The notes under the pieces were generated by a model, which ran no database searches, was not told the DNA's origin, and was given only the letters and a program-made list of their open reading frames with translations. Shown here piece by piece: positions 7,436-13,506 of a DNA stretch of 16,671 nt. The translations under genes were made by a program, and so were the position numbers. The first letter of the stretch is position 1. Every line of letters starts with the position of its first letter. The DNA is from Actinomycetes bacterium (GTDB lineage Bacteria; Actinomycetota; Acidimicrobiia; Acidimicrobiales; RAAP-2): assembly GCA_021784205.1 (NCBI GenBank), contig JAJXTB010000051.1:1-16671 (forward strand), given 5' to 3'.

Positions 7436-8229
7436 TCGAGTTCGAGGTCCGCGCTGAGCGCGAGGTGATCGCTGCCCCCATCGTTGGCCCAACTCGCGAT
7501 GCTGCGCCAAGGTCCGCGTCCGAGAATGTGATCGATCTGTGAGTGCGGGTGACGGGCGGGCCAGGTTCGAGCACGGGCGAGCGTGCGCCAACCCGGCAAG
7601 AAGAGGCGAAGTGGGGGACGCCAGGAGTTGAAGTCGCCGACCAGCATGACCGGCCGACGTGGATCGATGCCGTCAGCGATTGTTCGCACGCGTCGATACT
7701 GGCGAAAGGACCCGTGGCTCAGGTGGGCGCCATGGATGGCGAGAACGGTGACCGGTCGACCGTCGACGTCCAGATCGGCGATGATCAGCGTGCGGCGGAC
7801 GCGCTCGCGCGGCAGGCGACCCAGCGGCTGCGCGTGGATCGCCGTGATCGGGTAGCGCGTGAGCAGGCTGAGACCCCATTCACCACGCTCGACGGAGCGC
7901 CTCGCGCGCCGGACCAACTGGGCGGGGCTCAGTGAGCGGTGTTCGGTGAAGTACAGACCGTGCTCACCCGTGAGGTGAGCGAGCCGCGGCTGCCAGGTGG
8001 TCCCGCCGCGTCCGGTCGTGATGCGTTCGGCTCGTGCGAGGGGCACGAAGAGCCCCGTCATAGCCAAACGCGTCGAGAGATCGGCGAAAAAGTCGTCACC
8101 GTCGTCACCACGCCAGGTTTCGGGGCAGATCAGGACGTCAGCGTTCAACGACGCGGCGTGCGCTAGGGCGCCGGTTGGGCGCCCCCAGCCGTCCACGCCG
8201 GCGTGCAGGTTGAACGTCGCGACGCGCAC
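7432..8229 (-). CDS. Endonuclease/exonuclease/phosphatase (EEP) family protein
   Basis: The product is a 265-residue metal-dependent phosphoesterase of the DNase I/AP endonuclease/sphingomyelinase superfamily. The catalytic set is complete: FNLH (Asn7), PETW (Glu37), AIHGAHL (His166), GDFN (Asp199, Asn201), IDHIL (Asp233, His234) and SDHLA (Asp254, His255). No signal peptide is seen, so it is probably cytosolic. Whether the substrate is DNA, a phospholipid or another phosphodiester cannot be told. The GTG start at 8229 directly precedes RVATFNLH, the standard N-terminus. No Shine-Dalgarno sequence precedes it; a -10-like TAAACT suggests a leaderless message. It is divergent from phzF-like with 40 bases between starts, and its TAG stop overlaps the MFS stop. 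Confidence 0.88.
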   Translation of the reverse strand: MRVATFNLHAGVDGWGRPTGALAHAASLNADVLICPETWRGDDGDDFFADLSTRLAMTGLFVPLARAERITTGRGGTTWQPRLAHLTGEHGLYFTEHRSLSPAQLVRRARRSVERGEWGLSLLTRYPITAIHAQPLGRLPRERVRRTLIIADLDVDGRPVTVLAIHGAHLSHGSFRQYRRVRTIADGIDPRRPVMLVGDFNSWRPPLRLFLPGWRTLARARTWPARHPHSQIDHILGRGPWRSIASWANDGGSDHLALSADLELD

Positions 8230-8235
8230 CGAGCA

Positions 8236-8264
8236 AGTTTACGTTCGTACTGGCGGTGTGGCAG
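8236..8264 (-). promoter_or_regulatory. Candidate promoter for leaderless EEP gene
   Basis: On the minus strand CTGCCA (8264-8259, four of six matches to TTGACA) is followed after exactly 17 bases by TAAACT (8241-8236, near TATAAT). The GTG start codon begins six bases after the hexamer, where transcription would initiate. The lack of any Shine-Dalgarno sequence before the GTG agrees with a leaderless transcript, a common feature in actinobacteria. The placement is by inspection only. Confidence 0.35.
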
Positions 8265-8269
8265 GCTCT

Positions 8270-9082
8270 ATGTCCGTGGACTCCGTGAACGTCACCTTCG
8301 GCCATCGCCTGTGGTGGGTGGACGCCTTCATCGGTGATGGCGCGCGCGGGAACCCGGCGGTGGTGGTCTTACTAGAGCGATCGGTCTCGGACGACGACCT
8401 GCAACAGATCGCCTTCGAGCTCGGGGTATCAGAGACCGCGTTCATCCGCCGAGTTGGCGACGGGTGGTCACTGCGGTGGTTTACGCCGACGGTGGAGGTC
8501 GATCTGTGTGGACACGCGACGCTCGCCACACTGCACGTGCTCTTGAGTGAACTCGGCGTTCCCGCCGGTGAGCTCTACTTCCAGACTCGCGCCGGCGTGC
8601 TCTCGGGGCGACGGCTGCGCGACGGCATGCTCGGCGTCGATCTGCCGCGGGCCTACCTCGAACCGCTCGACGCCTCGGTGCTGAACGGGACGCTGGGGGC
8701 GGTCCGCGAGGTCTACCAGGCGGGTCCCCAGAGCGTGCTCGCGGTCGTCGAGAACTACGACGCCCTGTGCGGACTCGCGATTGACCCGATGAGTCTCTTT
8801 CTCGTTCCCGGTTCTCTGGTGATCGCGGCCTGCGTCGGAGGGCCAGACGCTGATGTCTCGATCCGCGTCTTTGCGCCGCGGCTGGGCCTGGCCGAAGACC
8901 CGGTGACCGGTAGTGCGCTGTGCGCCGTCGCGCCGTGGTGGGTGGCCCAGACCGGCTCGCCCACCGTCGTCGTGCGCCAGGCATCGACCCGCGGCGGCGT
9001 GATGTACGCCCGACTATTCGAGAAGAACGTTGAAGTGGCGGGCTACGCCCGGACGTTCTTCGGGGGTGACCTACGAGCATGA
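8270..9082 (+). CDS. PhzF-family isomerase/epimerase-like protein
   Basis: The product is 270 residues, a usual PhzF length, with the two-lobed diaminopimelate-epimerase-like fold. Signatures: GNPAVVVLL (28-36), GVSETAF with the expected catalytic Glu55, FTPTVEVDLCGHATLA around residues 74-89, and EDPVTGSA in the second half. In place of the epimerase cysteine pair this family uses the glutamate. The biological substrate is unknown for most members, and phenazine synthesis is not implied since no other phz gene is present. ATG 8270 is chosen; an in-frame GTG at 8258 is possible, and no strong Shine-Dalgarno sequence helps decide. Sequence further upstream is antisense to the EEP gene. It heads a five-gene overlapping run; its TGA overlaps the next ATG (ATGA, 9079-9082). 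Confidence 0.88.
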   Translation: MSVDSVNVTFGHRLWWVDAFIGDGARGNPAVVVLLERSVSDDDLQQIAFELGVSETAFIRRVGDGWSLRWFTPTVEVDLCGHATLATLHVLLSELGVPAGELYFQTRAGVLSGRRLRDGMLGVDLPRAYLEPLDASVLNGTLGAVREVYQAGPQSVLAVVENYDALCGLAIDPMSLFLVPGSLVIAACVGGPDADVSIRVFAPRLGLAEDPVTGSALCAVAPWWVAQTGSPTVVVRQASTRGGVMYARLFEKNVEVAGYARTFFGGDLRA

Positions 9083-9750
9083 GTGGCCACGACGCGCCCG
9101 GCGAGCGGTCCCGGGTCCGGCGCATGCCCGAAAAGGCGCGATACGAACGCGGGCTGGTCCACGCCGTTCTCGACGCCGCGCCCTACTGCACCGTCGCGGC
9201 GCTGGTCGACGGACTGGCCGTCGCGTTGCCCACGCTGCACGCGCGCGACGGCGACGCCCTGTACCTGCACGGCAGTCGATCGAACGCCGTCATGAAGGCG
9301 GTCATCGCGCGAGGCGAGGCGTGCGTCAGCGCGACGCTCTACGACGGTATTCGAGTCGCGAGGAGTGGGTTCGAATCCTCCATCGCGTATCGGTCGGTGG
9401 TCGTCTTCGGGGCCGCGCAGTCGGTGATCGACGTGGAGGAGAAGCGCCGAGTGCTCGATGGATTCGTCGACGCCGTGTTACCCGGTCGGAGCCGGGAGAT
9501 TCGCCCGGCGACCGACGGGGAACTTCGCCGAACGCTCGTGGTGAAGGTCTCGATTGACGAAGCGTCGGTGAAGGTGTCGGCGGGGCCAACGGACGATCCG
9601 GTCGAGGACCAGTCGTTACCCGTCTGGTCCGGAGTGGTACCCGCGGCGCTCGTCTTCGGTGCGCCGATCCCCTCGAGAGATGGCGCGATGGCGAACGGAA
9701 CGATTCCGCTGCCCGAGTCGGTGCGGCGACTGGTGGACGGAGTTTCGTGA
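9079..9750 (+). CDS. Pyridoxamine 5'-phosphate oxidase-like FMN-binding split-barrel protein
   Basis: The product has 223 residues. LHGSRSN (63-69) and VARSGFESSIAYRSVVVFG (93-111) are hallmarks of the COG3467/NimA-like flavin-nucleotide-binding branch, where the Ser/Arg/Asn loop and the SxxYRSV strand contact FMN phosphate and the dimer mate. LPVWSGVVP near the C-terminus is also typical. It is probably a cytosolic homodimer that reduces or sequesters a small substrate; the true substrate is unknown and PLP synthesis is not implied. The start ATG overlaps the PhzF stop (ATGA) and GGGGGTGA (9062-9069) lies nine bases upstream. An internal Met16 is a less likely start. Its stop overlaps the Nudix gene (GTGA). 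Confidence 0.88.
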   Translation: MSGHDAPGERSRVRRMPEKARYERGLVHAVLDAAPYCTVAALVDGLAVALPTLHARDGDALYLHGSRSNAVMKAVIARGEACVSATLYDGIRVARSGFESSIAYRSVVVFGAAQSVIDVEEKRRVLDGFVDAVLPGRSREIRPATDGELRRTLVVKVSIDEASVKVSAGPTDDPVEDQSLPVWSGVVPAALVFGAPIPSRDGAMANGTIPLPESVRRLVDGVS

Positions 9751-10298
9751 ACCGGGCCGGACTCATCGCCTCGATCGAGGCGCTTACGCCGATTGATGAG
9801 CGCGAGGCCGCCTCGATCGTGGCGACGCTGGACCGACTGCGATGGCCGGGTGACCCGTTTAGTGAGTTTGCCAATGACCACCACGTCACCGCTTCGGCCT
9901 TTGTCGTGTCCACGAGGGGCGTGATCCTGCATCGTCACCGGCGTCTGGGCATCTGGGTTCAGCCCGGTGGTCACGTCGACGAGGGGGAAGACGTCGAAGC
10001 CGCGGCGCTGCGCGAGACGCGCGAGGAGACGGGCCTCGTCGCGCGCCATCGTCGGCCACCCTTGCTCTTTCACGTCGACGTTCATTCGGGACCCCGGGGA
10101 CACACCCACTACGACCTTCGCTACGTCCTGATCGCGCCGCCCTGGGATCCGACACCCCCGCCCGGCGAGAGTCCCGACGTTCACTGGTTCGACTACGACG
10201 CCGCGGCGGAACGGGCCGAACCAGCCCTGCGGTCGGCGCTGGGGGCCCTGGCGGCGGAGACGGCGAACTGGAACGTGTCAGACTACGGCGATGACTGA
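9747..10298 (+). CDS. Nudix hydrolase
   Basis: The product has 183 residues. A perfect Nudix box occupies residues 75-97: Gly75, Glu81, Arg89-Glu90, Glu93-Glu94 and Gly96, with WVQPGGHVDEGED just before and inside it. This box binds Mg2+ and cleaves X-linked nucleoside diphosphates. An approximately 45-residue helical N-terminal extension precedes the beta-strand that starts the fold (TASAFVVSTRG). The W-x-QPGGH form is shared with actinobacterial Nudix proteins of unknown substrate. GTG 9747 overlaps the previous stop (GTGA) and GGACGGAG (9735-9742) serves as ribosome site. The stop overlaps the next ATG by 8 bases. Housecleaning of damaged or excess nucleotides is the likely class of function; the exact substrate is not inferable. 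Confidence 0.92.
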   Translation: MNRAGLIASIEALTPIDEREAASIVATLDRLRWPGDPFSEFANDHHVTASAFVVSTRGVILHRHRRLGIWVQPGGHVDEGEDVEAAALRETREETGLVARHRRPPLLFHVDVHSGPRGHTHYDLRYVLIAPPWDPTPPPGESPDVHWFDYDAAAERAEPALRSALGALAAETANWNVSDYGDD

Positions 10299-11001
10299 CG
10301 CCGAGGCGCTGCGTGCCCTGATGGAAGCGGATCGTTGGATCGACCGCGTGATCGCCCAGCGCGATCACCTGCCCGAGACTGAGGAACTGGCGACCCTCGA
10401 GGGGCAGCTTCGCGTCGAGATCGTGGCCATTCGTGGCGCCGAGGAGGCGATTGCGCCGTTGCGCGCGGCCTACGAAGAAGTGGCCGCCCGCGCCGAACGG
10501 CTCCAGCGTCGTCGGCGCGAACTGCAAGCCGCGCTCGCCGCGTCGACGGGCGGCGCGCGTGACCTCTCGGCCATGCAGCACGAATTGGAGTCAGTAGCGG
10601 CCCAGGGCGACCTGGCGGACGACGAGACCCTCGAGTTGCTCGGATCAATCGAGGAGCGAGAGTCCCACGTCGAGCGGCTGCGGGGCGACATCAAGCCCAA
10701 GTTGGCCCGTCGTGAGGAGTTGCGAGGGGTCGTCGAGCAACTTCGTGCCTCGCTCGACGACGAGGTCTCGTCGTTGCGGGCCGCGCGCGACGAACGGGTC
10801 CGCGAGGTGTCCGAGCCACTGCGGACTCGCTACCAGCGCGCCATGGACCGGGTCGGGACCTCCGGGGCGGCCCAGATCGTGGCCGGTCGCTGCGACGGCT
10901 GTCGCATCGCGCTCGCACCACTCGACCTCGACCGTGCGAAGAACCTGGTCGACGGCACGTTCATGGATTGTCCTTCGTGCGGTCGGGTACTCGTAGCGTG
11001 A
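10291..11001 (+). CDS. Zinc-ribbon protein with long N-terminal coiled-coil hairpin (CT398-like)
   Basis: The product has 236 residues. Residues of about 1-185 are almost entirely charged heptad-type helix rich in Glu, Arg and Ala, forming a predicted antiparallel coiled-coil hairpin. A C4 zinc ribbon follows with Cys201-x2-Cys204 (CDGC) and Cys227-x2-Cys230 (CPSC). This is the architecture of CT398/HP0958 and mycobacterial Rv2229c. HP0958 binds RNA and flagellar proteins, while the role in actinobacteria is not settled. In mycobacteria the homologue sits beside a RNase H/phosphatase fusion. Here the next gene is a lone histidine phosphatase, which preserves part of that neighbourhood. ATG 10291 overlaps the Nudix stop (ATGACTGA) with no strong Shine-Dalgarno sequence, so translation is probably by coupling. 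Confidence 0.9.
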   Translation: MTDAEALRALMEADRWIDRVIAQRDHLPETEELATLEGQLRVEIVAIRGAEEAIAPLRAAYEEVAARAERLQRRRRELQAALAASTGGARDLSAMQHELESVAAQGDLADDETLELLGSIEERESHVERLRGDIKPKLARREELRGVVEQLRASLDDEVSSLRAARDERVREVSEPLRTRYQRAMDRVGTSGAAQIVAGRCDGCRIALAPLDLDRAKNLVDGTFMDCPSCGRVLVA

Positions 11002-11591
11002 TCATCTTCATCCGCCACGGCCAGACCACGACCAACGCCCAACGACTGCTCGTGGGTCGCAGTGACCCGGAACTCACCGAGTTGGGCGAGCGCCAGGCGC
11101 GGGCGTTGCGACGCCTCGTCGAGGGGGTCGAGGAGGTGTGGACGTCTCCGCTGCGACGGGCCCGCGATACGGCCCGTTTGGCGCTGCCCCACCTCGACGC
11201 GCTCGTTCGGCCCGAGTTCATCGAGGTCGACTACGGCTACCTGGACGGACAGCCAGTGAGCGTCGTGAGCGAAGACCAGTGGCGCGCCTTCGAGTCCGAT
11301 CACGACCTGGCCCTCGGCGACGGCGAGTCGCTCGAGTCCGTCGATCGACGGGTGCACGCGGTGCTGAACGAGCTACTGGCCGATCAAACGAGCCTGCTCC
11401 ACGACCATCACCGGCACCTCGCGATCGTGAGCCACGTCAGTCCGATCAAGTCGGCCACCGTGTGGGCGCTCGGGGTGCCGGGATCGGTCGCGTGGCGTAC
11501 TCGCCTCGACAACGGCTCGATCACGACGATCGCGATGCGCCAGTCGACGCCGTCGCTCGTTCACTTCAACCTGGTACCACCGCTGACCTGA
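10998..11591 (+). CDS. Histidine phosphatase superfamily protein (phosphoglycerate mutase-like)
   Basis: The product has 197 residues. The N-terminal FIRHGQTTTN carries Arg6 and the phosphorylated His7. SPLRRARDTA (50-59) supplies the second phosphate-binding arginine, Glu76 (FIEVDYG) is the likely proton donor, and His146 (IVSHVSPIK) is the second catalytic histidine. The set is complete. It may be a sugar-phosphate, alpha-ribazole-phosphate or mutase-type enzyme; no cobalamin genes are nearby, so the substrate is left open. GTG 10998 is chosen because RHG must lie within a few residues of the start and the GTG overlaps the zinc-ribbon stop (GTGA). It is the last gene of the overlapping run. 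Its TGA directly abuts the stop of the convergent hlyIII-like gene, with no intervening base. Confidence 0.9.
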   Translation: MIIFIRHGQTTTNAQRLLVGRSDPELTELGERQARALRRLVEGVEEVWTSPLRRARDTARLALPHLDALVRPEFIEVDYGYLDGQPVSVVSEDQWRAFESDHDLALGDGESLESVDRRVHAVLNELLADQTSLLHDHHRHLAIVSHVSPIKSATVWALGVPGSVAWRTRLDNGSITTIAMRQSTPSLVHFNLVPPLT

Positions 11592-12257
11592 TCAGTGCAG
11601 GGCGACGGCGATAGCGGCAAAGGTCAGCGCGACGCCGAGCAGGGTACAGGCGTGGAAGAGCTCGTGGTAGCCGAAGACCCGGGGGTTGAGTCGGGGTCGT
11701 TTGGTCCCGTAGAACACGGCACCGACGGAGTAGGACACGCCGCCCGCGACGATGAGGACGAAGGTCACCGCGCCACCGCCCCGGTATATCTGGGGCAGCA
11801 CGCCGACCGCCGCCCAGCCAACGACGAGATAGGGGAGCGTGTTGACCCACTTGGGCGCGTCCAGGGCCAACTGACGTATCAGGATCCCCACGGCGGCGCC
11901 ACCGGCGATGACGAGGAGCAAGACGACGCGGATCGTGCCGTGCATGGTGAGCCCCGCGACGGCGAGATACGTGCCGGCGATGGCGGCGAAGATCGCGGAG
12001 TGGTCGGCGCGACGCCACGCGCGTCGATGGCCGGCGCTCCAATTGACCCGGTGGAAGAGGGCGCTCGTGAGCATCATGACGCCGACGCCGACAACGAAGC
12101 ACGTCACCCAGACGACCTGGGTCCACGTCCGAGCGCGGAGGTAGAGAATAGGCGACGCGCCAAGCAGGACGATGAAGCCAACGACGTGCAGCCAGCCGCG
12201 CAGCAGTGGCTTGACGACGTCGGGCTCGACGGGTGCCTTCGTCGCGGTGTGGGTCAC
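11592..12257 (-). CDS. Hemolysin III / PAQR-family integral membrane protein
   Basis: The product is a 221-residue seven-helix membrane protein. Ser65-x3-His69 (SALFHR), RRADHSAIF (Asp85, His86) and His198-x3-His202 (GYHELFHACTLLG) are the conserved zinc-site residues of the PAQR/HlyIII family, whose eukaryotic members act as ceramidase-like hydrolases. The bacterial name hemolysin III reflects early assays and does not show toxicity. The physiological role is probably membrane lipid homeostasis (inference). The GTG start at 12257 has AAGGTGA (12268-12262 on the minus strand) four bases upstream. The upstream 5' region contains two strong hairpins (12330-12404). It is convergent with the phosphatase gene and divergent from the aldo/keto reductase. 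Confidence 0.9.
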   Translation of the reverse strand: MTHTATKAPVEPDVVKPLLRGWLHVVGFIVLLGASPILYLRARTWTQVVWVTCFVVGVGVMMLTSALFHRVNWSAGHRRAWRRADHSAIFAAIAGTYLAVAGLTMHGTIRVVLLLVIAGGAAVGILIRQLALDAPKWVNTLPYLVVGWAAVGVLPQIYRGGGAVTFVLIVAGGVSYSVGAVFYGTKRPRLNPRVFGYHELFHACTLLGVALTFAAIAVALH

Positions 12258-12329
12258 ACCGTCACCTTACGGCGCACCAGGCAACGGGAGTACTCGCGAA
12301 CGCGACCGGGCGTAGGGTTCAGTGTTTCT

Positions 12330-12358
12330 CGAACACCGGGATCGAGCTCCGATGTTCG
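12330..12358. repeat. Inverted repeat (10-base arms, one mismatch)
   Basis: CGAACACCGG (12330-12339) and CCGATGTTCG (12349-12358) pair at nine of ten positions around a 9-base loop, GATCGAGCT. It lies in the divergent region between the hlyIII-like and aldo/keto reductase genes, 11 bases before a second, perfect hairpin. It could be an operator or part of a structured 5' leader for the leftward gene. The function is unknown. Confidence 0.5.
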
Positions 12359-12369
12359 TAGAACGACGA

Positions 12370-12404
12370 AGCCCGCTCGTTCCGACTAGCGAAACGAGCG
12401 GGCT
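12370..12404. terminator. Perfect 12-bp hairpin, possible terminator
   Basis: AGCCCGCTCGTT (12370-12381) pairs perfectly with AACGAGCGGGCT (12393-12404) around an 11-base loop, giving a very stable GC-rich stem. On the minus strand it is followed by TCGTCGTTCT, moderately T-rich; on the plus strand by CGCGTAAGTT. This form fits a factor-independent terminator, better on the minus strand. No gene ends here: hlyIII-like starts leftward 113 bases away and the aldo/keto reductase starts rightward 118 bases away. It may block read-through between divergent promoters, attenuate the hlyIII-like message, or end an unseen short RNA. Confidence 0.4.
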
Positions 12405-12491
12405 CGCGTAAGTTGGCCCCCCCAGCCAATACGACGAAGATAGTGCGTGCGGGGCCGATAGGGTGATCGCTAAGTAGCAGGAATGACTTTA

Positions 12492-12509
12492 TTGTGAGTA
12501 AATTCACAT
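12492..12509. promoter_or_regulatory. Rex-like (or CRP/FNR-like) palindromic operator before the aldo/keto reductase
   Basis: TTGTGAGTAAATTCACAT matches the Rex consensus TTGTGAA-N4-TTCACAA at 12 of 14 fixed positions. The inner TGTGA-N6-TCACA is also the textbook CRP/FNR-type half-site pair. It is the only such match I saw in the window and lies in an A+T-rich patch 13 bases upstream of the preferred GTG start (12523). Rex senses NADH/NAD+ and in Streptomyces controls cytochrome bd genes. The regulator gene is not in the window. A repressor bound here would cover the promoter or early transcript of the reductase. Confidence 0.5.
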
Positions 12510-12522
12510 GAGGGGAACGAAC

Positions 12523-13506
12523 GTGGAACAACGAATTCTCGGTCAGAGCCTCGTCGTCTCGCAGCAGGGCCTCGGCTGCATGGGGATGAGCGAGTTCTAC
12601 GGCGTCGGCGACGACGCCGAATCGATCGCCGTCATCAACGCAGCCCTGGACTCGGGTGTCAACTTCCTCGATACCGCGGATATGTACGGGCCGTTCACCA
12701 ACGAGCGCCTGGTCGGCCGAGCGATCGCGTCACGCCGAGACGAGGTGGTGTTGGCGACGAAGTTTGGCAATCAGCGCACCGAGGACGGCCAATCGCTCGG
12801 GGTCAACGGTCACCCCGAGTACGTCGTGCAGGCGTGCAACGATTCGCTGGCCCGGTTGGGCGTGGACGTGATCGATCTCTACTATCAGCACCGTGTCGAC
12901 CGGTCGGTGCCCGTCGAGGAGACCTGGGGCGCGATGAAATCGTTGGTCGAGGCGGGCAAGGTCCGATACCTGGGGATCTCCGAGGCGTCGTCGAGCACGA
13001 TCGAGCGGGCGAACGCCGTGCACCCGGTGACCGCGCTGCAGTCCGAGTACTCGCTCTGGACCCGCGACCCCGAGGACGAAGTGCTCGACACGTGCCGCCG
13101 CCTGGGCGTCGGGTTCGTGGCCTACAGCCCGCTGGGTCGGGGGTTTCTCACGAGTGAGATGGCGAACCGGACTGGCACGGGGGAGGGCGACTTTCGCAAG
13201 CACCACCCCCGTTTCGTCGGCGAGGCGTACGAGCAGAATCTTAAATTAGTTGAGAATCTGGAGTCAATCGCCACTGGCTTGAACGTGAGCGTGGCCCAGT
13301 TGGCGCTCGCGTGGGTGTTGAGTCGTGGTGACGACGTCGTGCCAATCCCGGGAACGAAGCGCACGAAGTGGCTCCTCGAGAACATCGCCGCGAGCGACAT
13401 CCATCTGAGTGCCGAGACACTGGCCGCGGTCGAAGCGGCTGTGCCTCGCGGTGCGGTCGTCGGCGATCGGTATCACGCGAGTGGCATGAAGACCATCAAC
13501 GGCTAG
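12523..13506 (+). CDS. Aldo/keto reductase
   Basis: The product is a 327-residue NADPH-dependent (beta/alpha)8 barrel reductase. The catalytic tetrad is complete: Asp50 and Tyr55 (FLDTADMYG), Lys80 (ATKFG) and His123 (YYQHR). [12 protein letters not shown] at 16-27 and PIPGTKR near the C-terminus place it with the YajO/Tas-like or pyridoxal/aryl-alcohol reductase relatives. GTG 12523 is preferred over the in-frame ATG at 12508: GAGGGGA (12510-12516) lies six bases before the GTG, and MEQRILG is the family's normal N-terminus. The ATG would add five residues and would sit inside the Rex-like palindrome. Probable role is reduction of aldehydes or quinone-like carbonyls, possibly redox-regulated. 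Its TAG stop shares CTAG with the stop of cydC on the other strand. Confidence 0.9.
   Translation: MEQRILGQSLVVSQQGLGCMGMSEFYGVGDDAESIAVINAALDSGVNFLDTADMYGPFTNERLVGRAIASRRDEVVLATKFGNQRTEDGQSLGVNGHPEYVVQACNDSLARLGVDVIDLYYQHRVDRSVPVEETWGAMKSLVEAGKVRYLGISEASSSTIERANAVHPVTALQSEYSLWTRDPEDEVLDTCRRLGVGFVAYSPLGRGFLTSEMANRTGTGEGDFRKHHPRFVGEAYEQNLKLVENLESIATGLNVSVAQLALAWVLSRGDDVVPIPGTKRTKWLLENIAASDIHLSAETLAAVEAAVPRGAVVGDRYHASGMKTING

Noticed and set aside
8481..9125. Minus-strand frame over the PhzF-like gene
   Set aside because: Extremely Arg-rich (Arg, Pro, Ser, Ala) translation, typical of antisense to a GC-rich gene.
11595..12389. 264-codon plus frame antisense to the hlyIII-like gene
   Set aside because: Acidic low-complexity translation; the minus strand encodes an intact seven-helix protein with conserved His residues.
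12411..12430. TTGGC-C-run-GCCAA repeat next to the 12-bp hairpin
   Set aside because: Five-base arms and a homopolymer loop; not distinguishable from chance.
12319..12531. 70-codon minus-strand frame in the hlyIII-like/aldo-keto reductase spacer
   Set aside because: It crosses the two hairpins and the Rex-like site, has no motif, and no ribosome site was seen.
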